NCBI GenBank assembly: GCA_021442155.1
Contig: CM038215.1
Span: forward strand, 213,212,982 to 213,276,981
Length of the DNA: 64,000 nucleotides
Source of the DNA: Cymbidium sinense
Taxonomy: Eukaryota > Streptophyta > Magnoliopsida > Asparagales > Orchidaceae
Reading direction: 5' to 3'
The notes beneath the pieces are model-generated. The model was not told the DNA's origin and did no database searches. It saw only the letters and a list, made by a program, of their open reading frames with translations. The position numbers and the translations under genes are program-made. Of this stretch, positions 11,653 to 22,629 are shown piece by piece; the first letter of the stretch is position 1; every line of letters begins with the position of its first letter.

Positions 11653-12503
11653 GCCTCATTTAACATATTTAAATTTATTAGATGAGGATCCTTTCCAACA
11701 AATATTCAACATTAAAGCCCATTTTAAAAAAAAAATAAAATAAATAAATAAAATTTACAAAAGCACATTTTTGAAGTAAAATAATCAACTCCATTTATCA
11801 TACCTATATTTGTTAAATGAGAGTTTCATTTTAAAATTAAAGTCAAAATATGATTGAACTCCATTTAACACATTCATATTTTGTTAAATGGGAGTTCCCC
11901 TTTTCAAACTAAAATCAAAACAATCAACATATGAACTTCACTTAACATACCTAAATTTATTAAGCAAAGGTTCCCTTTTTTAAAACTAAACCAAGATCAA
12001 GACAAATAAAATATAATTGAATCCCATTTAACATACCAATATTTGTTAAATAAGAATTCCACTTTCAAAAATTAAATTGAAACTAAAATATCCAACACAC
12101 ATTTTTGAATTCCATTTAACATACACATATTTGTTAAATCAGAATTCAATATTCAAGACCAAAACAAATCCATACATCAACAAACAAACATATTAGTGAG
12201 CCTCATTTAACATACCTAAAATTGTTAAGCATGGAGCTCACTTCCAAACATCAAAACATAAACACACATATTTGAACTCTATTTGACATACTTAAATTTG
12301 TCAAATAAGAGTTCTCCTCTTTTTAAAAAGAGGAATCAAACCAACAAAAATCAATATTGAACTCCATTTAATATACTTAAATTTATTAAATGAGAGTTCC
12401 TCAAATCATATTAGATCAACATATCTCAACACACAACAAACATATCAAACACATTTGGCCTCTACTTAACATACTTAAATTTGTTAAGTAAGGGGTAAAG
12501 GCC
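11653..12503 (+). repeat. Array of ten covarying hairpins in the leader
   Basis: Units start near 11653, 11787, 11856, 11933, 12019, 12105, 12196, 12274, 12359 and 12457, mostly 69-98 bp apart. Typical left arm GAACTCCATTTAACA, loop TACCTAAATT or similar, right arm TGTTAAATGAGAGTTC, with one extra unpaired base in the right arm in most copies. Arm changes are matched across the stem: TTTGACA with TGTCAAA (12274), TTTAATA with TATTAAA (12359), ACTTAACA with TGTTAAGT (12457), TTGAATTC with GAATTCAA (12105) and GTGAGC with GCTCAC (12196). Spacers are A-rich (CAAAACTAAATCAAA-like). Two more copies lie at 15690-15844. The array sits between the primer site and gag, so it would be in the untranslated leader of the genomic RNA. 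Confidence 0.88.
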
Positions 12504-13199
12504 TCATTTTCAAATCAAGAATCAAATCAACATATGTCACATACATAACAAACAATCATCACAAACAAGATGTTTTCACAAATTTTCAAACATATAACTA
12601 AAACCTTTAGCATACCTATGCTTGAAATAGAGTTGACATGATCTACCAAATGAGAAATCTCCACATGAATTTGAATCATAAGCATAAGATCCTCTTTAAT
12701 AAAACAAGTAGAGTTAAAAAATTTTCCCCAATGACCACATTGTTGTAGATTTCAATTGAAGGTTATTATTATTATCAATTTTCAAAGTGTTAACAATAGA
12801 TCTTTCAAATCTAAACTCTTAAAATGCAAATCCTAGAATCTTCTATGCTCAAGCTAAACTTAAGAAGGCCTGCAATATGATCAATCTCCTAAAAGAATTT
12901 AAACCAAAAATAGATTATATACTTGATCCTATATTTTAAAATTAAGATAATTAATAAAGTTTATACGATTATAGTTTTGCTTGAAATTTTCAAGAGGGGT
13001 CTATTATTATCAAGAAATTTATAACGCTAACATCAAGTTATCTTAAATTTGAAGGTCAATCAATCACAAAATGATCATAAATTTTAACAAGAACCTATCA
13101 CTAAAATGAAACTCATCATTCAAATACTTAAAGCTAAAATTCAATGATCCATCTATAAATGTTTATTAGATGTGATAAATTAAAAAAAATTTAAGCTCA
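12504..13199. other. Leader, AT-rich, no gene
   Basis: I see no open frame of note. A very degenerate relative of the leader hairpins may lie at 12600-12640 (TTTAGCATACCTATGCTTGAA). The rest is unassigned leader sequence. Confidence 0.35.
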
Positions 13200-13870
13200 C
13201 AAAAGAGTCAATAAGTCATATATTGCTAAGTTTGAATTCAAATAATTTCACACCAAAAGGATGTGACCCATCCCTGTGAGATTTTACTTGTAAATGGCAC
13301 CACAAAATGACCAAGTGATTTGTTGTCAAATCAAAATATTATATTACGGGTATCTTATTATAAGATGTACCCAACCGCTTTGCCCTTGAATTATAAGTCA
13401 GGTACATTTGATACAACACAAAGCCCTCTATTAGTTAATGTGAGCTTAAAGTTATCTCCTTAAGCAAACATCAACTAAGATCTATAAGGTCACCTTGGAT
13501 AAAGTAACCTATGACTATTAATAAAGATCTTTCGGTCAAGTTGGATCAACTACCTCTTCTAACTAAGTTCACCATGGATCATGATAGCTCAGGATAACAA
13601 AATCACGAGATCTTGATTGGATACATCATCATTTCTCCAACTATATGCTTTAGGTTAACAAATAATGATTTTTTTAAAAAAAAATATTAAAACTCCATTT
13701 GCTACTACTATATGTTAAGCAATTAACAATCTAATGACTTGCCTTAATAAAAAATTCTCTCACACTATTGAAAGAGGTAATTAACTATATGTTCTTATGC
13801 TTATAGGAAATCTTGAACTAGATCTAAAGTTCTTACAAAGTGAGGGCAAAATCTCTAGGTAATGTCTTAA
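13200..13870 (+). repeat. Copy of the 39640-40500 repeat, nested in the leader
   Basis: Shared blocks with 39835-40400 include 'CACCACA', 'GACCAAGTGATTTG', 'CACCTTGGAT', 'GATAACAAAATCACGAGATC' (counterpart 'GATGACAAAATCATGGGATC') and 'GGTAATTAACTAT'. This repeat otherwise accompanies the plant-transposon-protein genes, so it looks foreign to the retrotransposon leader, but whether it was inserted or captured is not clear. Confidence 0.6.
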
Positions 13871-14029
13871 CTACAACTCTCATCGCCTAAAGTTTGGCTC
13901 GATAAATCCAAAAACTCCCTCCTTAAGAGGCCAAACACAATGTTTTGAATCCCACATGTATGTAAACTTCTCTTATTTTTAATGATTTGTATTTTAGTTG
14001 GAGGTATACTTGTCCCATGAAGGAGAGTT

Positions 14030-14600
14030 GTTTACATCTAAAAAATGAAATAAATTGAACATCCTAACTTGGGGCACCGTGATACAATCACTCAAGCATT
14101 GTTCTTGCCTTATAATCTTCCCAATAGTTGCCTACTTAAATAATATTGTCGTGATGCTATGATACCAACATCTGTCAGGACACCGCAAAGGCACTATCAT
14201 GATGACCTTTTGAAGATCAAGAAAACTATCATTCCCTGCCTAACAATAACCAAGAGGAGCTGGAGGAATGATTATGGAGAAAAAAATCACCCCAATAGTG
14301 AGAAATCACCTATAAAAAGAGGAGAGCTACCCATCTCCTTCCTTCTTCTTCCTTTTTCTCTCACTCTCACTCTAACCCACCTTCCCATTCTTAATCTCGG
14401 TCATCTGCACTCTCAACAACATGCTTTCTACTATTCAATAGTGATTTCCTCGTGCAAGAGACAAGATCAAAGTTTACTCCCATCAACTTCAAATAAAATA
14501 TCAAAATGCTTTCTTTATGTAATTCTCTCTCTAAAAATCAAATTTAGGAGAAATTCCACCTATGATCTTAGATCTAGTGAGAAATAAAGAGGCTCATGTC
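14030..14600 (+). promoter_or_regulatory. Promoter-like segment with TATA box and CT-rich leader
   Basis: TATAAAAAGAGG begins at 14311 and is followed 30-70 bases later by a long pyrimidine stretch (CTTCCTTCTTCTTCC, CTCTCACTCTCACTC). That is the layout of a plant core promoter with a CT-rich 5' leader, as in many LTRs. It lies in the middle of the leader next to the nested repeat, so it may come from another element. The 142-codon frame at 14159-14587 has no recognisable protein features and I do not treat it as a gene. Confidence 0.45.
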
Positions 14601-14689
14601 TATCGATCTTGAATCGAAAGTAAAATAGAAATCCTAAAATTCCATAATCTTGAAATCTGAATACCTCCATCATTGAACTTGGTTAAGAA

Positions 14690-15350
14690 GAAAAATGCTT
14701 TGTCATCTTAGATTCAAAATATGGGAGAAGAGTGAGTTTACACTAAATAAGTAAAAATAAATTAGCACTGCTAAAGCATTATGCCATCAAATTTTCATAA
14801 AAAATTATCAAATTTTGTAAGAATCTACTTCAAAATGAGTTCTCTTAAGGCCGAGGTTATGTGCTCGAGAATGAAATATTTGACGCTTATCCCATAGCAC
14901 CAAGGTGCCAGATATTTGGCATCTTAATGCTAAGCTCTCGGATTTAGCTATAATTCATACAACACTATAACTCTAAGCTTTCGGGTTTCACATTTTTAAA
15001 ACAACACCAAAGCATTACTTTTTAGGGCCAAGGTGCTACATCTTTCACTATCGAACTTAGTTTCAGTGTAAAATAGAATCCTCCCTCCTTTGACCTTAGA
15101 TTTAAAACAAGGGAAAAGGGTGTTAATGCACTAAAATCATGAAATCTAGCACTACTAAGATGTTATGCTGCCAAAATTTAAAAATTCTCTAAAAATTGTT
15201 AAAATTTTAGGCATTGATAAAACAATGCTTAGGCATTATGGGTCAAGCATTGAGGTGTTGAGCTCTTAGATTTTGAGAGAAAAGTATTCTCATAGCAAAC
15301 TATCCCTTGAGCATCACAAAGACATGCTAATTTCATGATTTTGGACACTT
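14690..15350 (+). repeat. Direct duplication, period about 395 bp
   Basis: 14694-14790 and 15093-15175 share 'CTTAGATT.AAAA.A.GGGA', followed by 'TAGCACTGCTAAAGCATTATG' (shortened in the second copy), then AAAATT-rich sequence and a 'GAGCTCT/AAGCTCT' stretch. The first copy holds a 38-nt hairpin at 14895-14932 (TAGCA..TGCTA, AAGGTGCCA with TGGCATCTT), followed by AGCT exactly as at 2527-2564. Confidence 0.6.
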
Positions 15351-15689
15351 GGAATAATTGCTAAATTGAATGTCTAAGTCTTGTTTAAACATAAAACCAA
15401 CCATTCACCACAAATGCTAAACTTTTAAGTGATGACAAAATTCTATTTTAGATATTTTATGTCATATAGAGCATAACAATAGAATCTCAAGCTATAAGTA
15501 AAATATTTCTATCTTAAGATCAACGATCATTACATAATTAATGCTAGACTCTTGAGTTTTAAAGTTATGTCATGCAAAGAAGCAATGCCTATGCTACATT
15601 CTCAAGTGAGGTGCTACTACCGCGATATTATTTAAAGCTAGAAGAATTCCATTATTTTAAATCCTAGAGCTTTCAAATGACAAACAAAA

Positions 15690-15844
15690 GAACATATACA
15701 TATAAATCCACTCAACATACTTAGATTTGTTGAATATGTGTTCCAAATCAAAACCTATGGCAAAGTCTCTCCTCAAATATCTAACAATTCTTCAAATTCA
15801 ATGAACCCCACATAGCATACCTAAATTTATTAAGTGTGGGTTCA
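15690..15844 (+). repeat. Two outlying leader-type hairpins
   Basis: 15690-15743 has TCAACA with TGTTGA and CAC with GTG, plus outer GAACA with TGTTC. 15802-15844 has TGAACCC with GGGTTCA, and CAC with GTG around a CATACCTAAATTTATTA core. They share the loop word of the 11653-12503 array but lie 3 kb away, just before gag. That suggests the array was once continuous and was split by the inserted segment at 13200-15660. Confidence 0.75.
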
Positions 15845-15971
15845 AACTATAAGTCAAATCTAGAAATCAATGATTGAAGGTAGTTATCAAAGCAAGGGTT
15901 TGATTCAATTCTATTTCAAATGTAGAGATACCAATTCAGTTCCTAGTCCATCTTGTGATTAGTCTTCCACC

Positions 15972-16310
15972 ATGTCCATTGGAAAGATGATTTTCTCTTT
16001 CCCGTCTAGTGTGGATTTAGCCTTGGTTCAGGCCATACTCACCACCATCACCACCCATGTGATCCAGTTTGGCCATGGCTTTGAATCTATCAAAGTCACC
16101 TATGAGGGCCCAGCCCTCACTACTATTAGCAAGGAGGAGGTGTCAAGATAGAAGCCACTTCTCCGCTTTGACATCCCATCTGACCCTGAGTTCCCCTCAC
16201 TGAAGAGGAAGGCTGTCGTGGTTCCCACACCATCAACGACGTGTCGCCTTCACTTCAACACTCCTGCATATGGGCCTCATGTAGTAGCACCTCCTCATTC
16301 CCCATCATGA
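15972..16310 (+). pseudogene. Gag amino-terminal region or Ogre-type ORF1, broken
   Basis: From ATG 15972 the frame reads 59 codons (MSIGKMIFSFPSSVDLALV... ISKEEVSR), meets TAG at 16149, then continues in frame (KPLLRFDIPSDPEFPSLKRK ... VVAPPHSPS) to TGA 16308. I do not recognise the protein. Its place, the first coding stretch after the leader and before gag, fits either the start of gag or the extra ORF1 that Ogre elements carry upstream of gag. The base composition is clearly less AT-rich than the leader, which supports a coding origin. Confidence 0.5.
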
Positions 16311-17271
16311 AGGGGAATGCCATCTTGGCCTCTGAGATAGTCTCCCCTACCTTTGAGGTAGGATCTAGCTCTCACCGCCACCCGCACCCAATGCCACAAA
16401 GAAGAATCAAAGGTTAAGCCGACTATAAGCGAGGTGAGAGAGACAATGCCTCTCATGTGGTTTAGGAGGGTTCTCCTCGTGATACCTCTCCACTCCTGAG
16501 TGGCAGCAGGTTTCACCCCTCTCAGCTTGGAGGGAGAGGAGCACTACAGGATGATTCGCTGCATTGCCTCCACCACCAGCATAATTTAAGACACCAGCTA
16601 GGGAGAGTAGGAAGCCCTACACTAACTTATGATCAGTTCTTCACCAGTTCAGCAGAGCCCATGAACATTCAGAGTTTGGCTTCTTACATGATTTGATTAG
16701 TTTAATCCATAGAGTGTTAGGGCTCAAATCCATAGAGAGAGAGCCATGGAGGGTAGAGTCACTACCCAAGCAGGGAAGCAAGAGAAGAAGAGGTATGCTG
16801 CAGCTACCGCCTGATGGATTTTCTTGATCGTCCCTAGTGATCATCATTATCATAGTTCTTATGGGCACCATTTGATGTAGGAGGAGATCTCTGACCAAGA
16901 GGCAGTCGGTGTTTTTACCATCACACCGCTTCACTCACCATCCACCATCACTAGTACAACTTACAACATCTACCACCCCCACCAAGTTTCAGAAGCCCCC
17001 ATCTGGGGAAAGACCATCTCCATTAGTGATCTGGCTATGTTTTAAGGCTTCCGCTTCATTTATTCCACCTATTGAGGTGAGGTTAAGCTCCCCTGCTTGA
17101 CCTTCTACCTTAGTCATGGTTAAGAAGGAGTGGCGACCCAAGAGTGTCGTGGTTGTACCACCTTTATAGTAGTCAGAAGAAGAGAAGGGAGGGGACATAG
17201 ATATTCTCCCAATGGCTGTTGAGCCAATTAGGGAGTGCACCCTGCAAGTATAAAGCATTCAGTATATATAG
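16311..17271 (+). pseudogene. Heavily decayed coding-like stretch before gag
   Basis: The sequence remains GC-richer and codon-like with Pro/Ser/Thr-rich frames (for example 16909-17100 +, rich in PPS and TTS), but no frame stays open and I recognise no domain. It most likely links ORF1 or the gag start to the gag core. Minus-strand frames here are shadows. Confidence 0.35.
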
Positions 17272-18773
17272 TCGAGAGCAATATGGTCGTGACAACCGCC
17301 ATTTAGAGTGATAGGATGAATGACCATTCGTTAGATGACATCATAGTGGAATACTATGCTACGGTCAAGCAGATTATTGGTAGTGATCACTCGGATGGGG
17401 AAGAGGGTAGAGTCTACTTTGATCCTGATGAATATGACATGTTGGATGACACAGCTGAGGTCGACATGGTTGACACCCGAGGATCCTTATAGCAGGATCA
17501 GTATAATAGGAAGGTGTCCAGGAAGGTGACAAGTCTCACTCGACTCAGTACCTCCTCAACCAACTCAAGAAGAAGGATGATCATATAGATAGGATGGACA
17601 AGAGGGTAGAGGAGTTGATGGTAGTGGTCTGCATTACGTAACCCTTAATCTCCATTCTCCCAGGTGAGCTGGGGAGTTGGTACATACTTTAGACCATTCT
17701 AGGTGCACTCCCGCATATGATGATGCTGGTAGTTGGCATAGAAAGTTCACAGATAGCAGCTCCATGTATGATAAATACATCAAGCATATGGTGGAACAGT
17801 AGGTGAGGGAAGTGTTAACATAAGCCAGGGGGAGCTCATCCATTCCAAAGGGTAGACCATACCCAGAAGAATTTGATGTAGTTCAGTACTTCAAGCATTT
17901 TGTGCCACCTTCTTTTAAGATCTTTGATGGCAGTGGAAACCCACGACAATATATTGTACATTTTAGAATCAAATGCATGGTAGTGACACACTGTTAGACT
18001 TTTGTCACCAACTTAGCATTTGATTGACGCCTAACTCCAATGATTTTATGAAGACTTTTGCTGAGTTGGAGCACGTCTCTATTAAGAGATTTGCTAGAGC
18101 TCAGAGAGGGATTGTAGGAGACCTCATTATAGAGAAGCATAAACCCAAAATGTCCCTTATTGATTATAATCTGTGTATAACCCGAGCATGAATGCGGCAT
18201 AATTGAAAAACATGTCATTGAGATTCTTCTTAAGAATATCCATGGCTCAGTCACCTTTATGCTTAAGGGATTTAACATCAAAACCTTTGAGAAATCAATC
18301 AACAAGGCGCCTATCTGTAAGAGAAGCCAAACAGAGTTCTTTCTCTTGACCAACCATCTTGGCTCAAGCCCAAAATGTTCAAGAAGCTAAGATATTCTAT
18401 CTCCATAGTAGTTACTCACCCACAAATGTTAAAGAAACCATATTCATTCAAGAGGGAGGTAGTTAGAAAAATCTATAAGAATCTCTTAAAGAAACTTGAC
18501 TTTCAGTTACTAGAGCCTAAGAGGCCGGAGGAAGTTAGCAAGAGCGATGATCCTAGCTATTGCCCCTACCACTGCATGTTAAGCCATGTCTTAGAGGATT
18601 GTATTACTTTTAAGGACTTGCTTTGGCATAGCTACAAGTCAGGAGACATAGTTATCCCTAAGGAATACTTATTAGAACAACAATCCAATTCTGTTAGAGT
18701 AATCCTTGGGGATACTTACATCCTCTTAAGACCAAAGAAGGTTGGGATATCTCCTTATCTCGTACCTCTATAA
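17272..18773 (+). pseudogene. Gag polyprotein (capsid and zinc knuckle), broken
   Basis: An acidic segment (EEGRVYFDPDEYDMLDDTAE, near 17395-17460) is followed by a charged, probably coiled-coil piece (LKKKDDHIDRMDKRVEELM, near 17565-17625). The capsid block near 17850-18000 reads KGRPYPEEFD, FKIFDGSGNPRQYIVHFRI, matching the family's 'K.DG.GNP..H..HF' motif. A nucleocapsid-like zinc knuckle, CPYHCMLSHVLEDC (18561-18602), has the C-H-H-C spacing common in Tat-type Gag. Stops and frame changes occur between these blocks; the last part (18375-18773) stays open. Gag would form the virus-like particle that packages the element RNA. It is non-functional here. Confidence 0.82.
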
Positions 18774-19487
18774 AAGATCATTTATAAGATCAAGCTTTCC
18801 TTGCATGTGCTTAAAGTAGCTCAAACCTCCAAAACTAAGGAAGGTTTGCTAGTTGTAAAGGATAACTCAGAGAAAGTGATAGCCCAACAGCATCAGCAGC
18901 TCACCATACTTTCCTGGGATAGTCCAGTAGCATAACCACCATTTGAGTCCAGCACTCCATCCACCGTTGTAGCTACTTCTTCTTCTGGTAGCTCCTCTTT
19001 TATCGAGCATTGTATCAACAAATAAGGGTATTAAATCCCTTACTCCGCTTACTTTACTTGATTTTTATCATGTATCTCCACCCAAAAAGAAATCAATGAA
19101 GAAAGCATATTCTACTTACATCTTATCTACTTCTGATTCTCTTAATTTTATTCCTATAGAAAGCTCTCCAAGTATAAATAATAATAATAGCTATAGTAAT
19201 TTTGATCCTTTCCTTTCTGATTTAGAGTCAGACTTTCCTTCTCTAAATCAATTGGGTTCACCTCTTGAGATTGACTTGGAGTCAACTAACTCTGAGCATC
19301 CCATAGGAGAAGCTATAAGTATGCCTAATGAGAAGGTAGAACTTTTCACAAACTCATCATTCCAAGAAGTCACTGAAGTCAACCTACATAGGCCAAAGTT
19401 CTACCTCTTAGGATAGAACCTCGGGATAAGGGTAAATAAGTCATTGGTTCTAGTGAGTAGATAGCCCCTCCACTGGATGCTCCACCC
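18774..19487 (+). pseudogene. Gag-protease linker, acidic and Ser/Asn-rich
   Basis: A 106-codon open frame at 19096-19416 is rich in Ser, Asn, Asp and Glu (SSPSINNNNSYSNF, SDLESDFPSL) with no recognisable fold. Linkers of this sort between Gag and protease are poorly conserved in plant gypsy elements. Frames to either side contain stops, so this is part of the broken polyprotein rather than a separate gene. Confidence 0.5.
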
Positions 19488-20090
19488 ATGGATATGCTTA
19501 TGGAGGACCAAGTCAAAGTTGATTACAACATCCTATCTCACCTTATAAAGTTTCCAGCTAAGTTAAGCATATACGATGCCCTCATCTTATCCAAAGAGAT
19601 GAGGGAATCTCTAATCAAGGCTTTACTTGATCCTAAGATATGCTTAGCTCAGTTGATCACTACTGAAGAGGAGGCACACCACTCGGAGGACATCTTAAGA
19701 GTTACATTCAATGATGAAGACTTACTTCTAGGGATGACTAAGCACAACCGTCCTCTTTATATTATAGTGGATGTTGATAGATATAGGCTATCAAGAGTTT
19801 TGGTTGACCTAGGTGCATCAGTCAACATTATGAGTCTAAGAATCCTTGCCTACTTGAGGATCGATATATCCAAACTCTAAAAAGAGAGGATGATGTTGAG
19901 AGGATTCAATGAATAAGGTGAGAGGGACATTGGCTCCATAGTGTTGCCACTATAGATAAATGATTAGATGATTGAAGCCAAGTTTCACATTATAGACTCA
20001 GATACATCTTTCAATGCTTTGCTTGGGAGGCTATAGATACATGAAAACAAAATGGTTCCATCCTCTCTACATCAGTGCATGAAGTTTGTG
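19488..20090 (+). pseudogene. Retropepsin-like protease domain, broken
   Basis: The 130-codon open part (19488-19880) begins with the pre-protease block YNILSHLIKFPAKLSIYDAL, then FNDEDLLLGMTKHNRPLYI and the active-site region RVLVDLGASVNIMSLRIL. The catalytic Asp is at residue 107 (codon 19806) in D-L-G rather than the classical D-[ST]-G; Tat elements commonly vary here. After a stop the domain continues: GERDIGSIVLPL, AKFHIIDSDTSFNALLGR, IHENKMVPSSLHQCMKF. It would cleave the Gag-Pol precursor as an aspartic protease dimer. It is inactive here because of stops at about 19878, 19915 and 19953. Confidence 0.85.
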
Positions 20091-20939
20091 AGGGGTGGAA
20101 TTACTATCAAAGGAGATCCGCTTACGCTCATGAGGTCGATATATTGGGATGCAGCTTACTACCTCCCTCAAAATTAACAAGTCTATTCTTACAAGCTTGG
20201 TCAAAGTTCAAAAATAAAAGAAGAAGAAGAAAAAGAAAAAAAGAAATAGAAAAAGAAGAGAGAAGGAAATGAAAAAGAAAATAAAATGGAGCGAGAATTA
20301 GACTTGGAGGAAGGAGTGGAGCCTGACAATAGATTCCACCCATAGTTCATTACTCCATTCAAACATGTGGGTACCCAACCTCCACCAGGAAGAGGAAGAG
20401 GATAGTCCAGAGGCAGCCCTAGAGGTGGAAAGCTTTCTTATTTGCCACCCAATAGAAGGTATGTCCCAACCACCAAGAGTACACCTAACCATATAGACTT
20501 AAAATCTAGTTCAGAGGATGAGTCTTATATGGTTAGCACACCAACCAGCTCTTCTCAACAACTAATTCCTTTTGAGGTGACACTTAAGCCAGATAGCGAT
20601 GAAAATCAAGCTCCAAAGTAAAGCATGAGTGTATCCATGTCTATATGTGAAATGGTCAGGCATCAGTTGGGAATCTTAGCTCTAACCCCACTTTTCTCAT
20701 AAAAAGTTGAGGGTAGTAGTTAAGGAAGCCCCTAAGTCATCCACAAATGTGAAGACTCAGGTTCTTTCTGGGAGCATCATCCTCAAGTCAAAAACTAAAT
20801 GTAGAACTTAAGGATGATTCATATAAAGATTTAATAGAATTACATTTTGATTGGTACTCACCGTGTGTTCTATATTTGACAAAGAAAGGGTTAATCCCAT
20901 ATACTTAGTCAAAGCACAGGTCGACTACTTTGAAAGAAT
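20091..20939 (+). pseudogene. Protease-RT linker with purine tract and RG-rich segment
   Basis: A purine-only run at 20216-20290 (AAGAAGAAGAAAAAG-like) is followed from 20287 by a frame that reads PPPGRGRG, then SRGSPRGGKLSYLPPNRRY, with several TAG stops. Arg-Gly-rich linkers can bind RNA, but here this is only compositional. No catalytic domain is visible. The remainder (20620-20939) has broken frames leading into RT. Confidence 0.5.
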
Positions 20940-22110
20940 ATGGAAGAACAAATGAAAAACTCTCAATCAAGATTGAGACTAGGATTTTGTATAATGGGTC
21001 CAATCAATGATGACGATTACTACCTAGTCATCATCAATCATTTGGAATATGATAGGTTCTTTTCAAATCATACTAACTCATATAAGAAGTTGTGTTTACA
21101 AACTTCAGATGCTTTAGATGATTTTGAGGTCAAAGATGCACCGATAGAGTTTGAGGAGGAGACCAGGTCAACCAACGATGAGCTCAAAGAAATCAACTTA
21201 GGGACTGAGGACTGTCCATGTCTCGCATACATAAATTCCTTATTAAATGAAACTAAAACCAATGACTTAGTTGGGCTATTGACTGAAGTTTAAGGACTGC
21301 TTCGCATGGAGTTATGAAGAAATGCTCAATTTATATTCTAACATAGTAGTACACAAACTAGAAATAGAGCATAGTGCTAACCCTATCAAGCAAGCTCCTA
21401 GACACATACGATTAGACATTGAACAACAAAAAGTCAAGAAACCGATCGGCTTCATTCGAAGAAAATATCTTACGGTTACAAGGTCATCCCGGTTAAGAAG
21501 AAGAATGGACAAATTTGCATATGCATCAATTTTAGGGATCTAAATATGGCATGTCCAAAAGATGAATTTTCACTATCAACTAAAAGTGGACATTGCCTCA
21601 TCCCATGCAGTCTTCTCCTTCATGGATGGATCATCTGGATATAACCAGAACTTGAAGATGAAAGAAACACTACTTTTAAGACCCCCTATCAAAATCTATT
21701 ACTATAAGGTCATGCCATTCGACCTTAAAATATCAGTGCTACATACTGGAAATAACTCGAATCTTCAATGAACTCATTCATCATCAAGTCAAATGCTATG
21801 TCGATGATCTCATAGTCAAAAGTAAAGAAAAGGAAGACCATCTCTTTGATTTGAGAGTAGTTTTCAAATGGTTAAGACAATTTAACCTCAAAATGAAACC
21901 CCTGAAGTGTGCATTCAGAGTAGCTTCAGGGAAATTTCTTGGATTTGTTGTCCAACATTGTGCAATTGAAATTGAACTAGAGAATATCAAGGAAATATTA
22001 GAAATGCCACCCCCTAAAACTTTAACTCAACTCAGATCATTCCAAGGGCAGTTGATGTATCTAAGATGCTTTATATCTAACCTATCAAGAAGATGTTAGC
22101 CATTCTCAGC
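20940..22110 (+). pseudogene. Reverse transcriptase domain, broken
   Basis: The connector frame 20940-21293 (LGTEDCPCLAYINSLLNE) leads to RT. Motifs in order: HSANPIKQAPRHIRLDIEQQ (about 21370); VKKKNGQICICINFRDLNMA and CPKDEF (about 21490-21570); FMDGSSGYNQ (about 21620); YYKVMPFDLK (about 21700); and the catalytic KCYVDDLIVKSKEKEDH with YVDD at 21797-21808. The thumb and connection part reads FLGFVVQ, PKTLTQLRSFQGQLMYLRCF and ISNLSRRC. All palm motifs are present but lie in at least three frames. It would copy element RNA into cDNA; dead here. Confidence 0.9.
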
Positions 22111-22430
22111 ACTTATCAAAAAGAATGCCAAATTCAAGTGGGATGATAAGTCTCAGCATGCCTTCAAAGACATCAAGCCACCGATGACGCTGCTTCTAGT
22201 AGCCCCTATCTGCAAGCCCATATTATATTACACAGATTAGATGACTTACTTTAATGGCTAAAACCAATGAAGAGAAAGAAAATGTGCTCTACTACCTCAG
22301 TCATTGTCTAATCTCTACTGAGGCAAATTATCCACCCATTGAGAAGCATTGCTTAGCTTTAATCTTTGCATCTCAAAAGCTATGACATTACATGCTTTCT
22401 CATATGGTGAACTTGATCTCTAGAAATAAT
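22111..22430 (+). pseudogene. First RNase H domain (gypsy type), partial
   Basis: After KKNAKFKWDDKSQHAFKDIK and PILYYTD come ENVLYYLSHCLISTEANYPP and IEKHCLALIFASQKL, the typical 'YYLS..L...E.NY..IEK..LAL.FA..KLRHY' block of plant gypsy RNase H. A stop replaces the expected Arg before HYM. It is shortened: the early catalytic region is compressed, suggesting an internal deletion near 22240. It would remove RNA from the RNA:DNA hybrid. Confidence 0.8.
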
Positions 22431-22629
22431 CCACTATAATATCTCATGATACGATCGATGCTATCCAGATAGTTGGCACGTTGGTCCATAATTTTTCATA
22501 GTTTGACATTACTTTCGTACCCCTCTGTGTGGTGGAAGGACAAGCACTAGCAAATTTCTTAGCAGCACACCCACTTCCTTCTATCTCTCTACTTAGTGAT
22601 GGCCTCCTCGATGAACAAATCATGAACTT

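Noticed and set aside
11653..12503. CRISPR-like appearance: regularly spaced repeats with unique spacers
   Set aside because: The repeats vary in sequence, are palindromic with matched changes, have simple A-rich spacers, and lie inside a plant retrotransposon leader. There are no cas genes and this is a eukaryote.
14159..14587. 142-codon open frame
   Set aside because: It spans a TATA box and CT-rich leader, has no recognisable domain, and its Leu/Ser/Thr content follows from CT repeats.
20128..20343. Minus-strand frame opposite the purine tract
   Set aside because: It is a shadow of the AAG-rich polyprotein linker.
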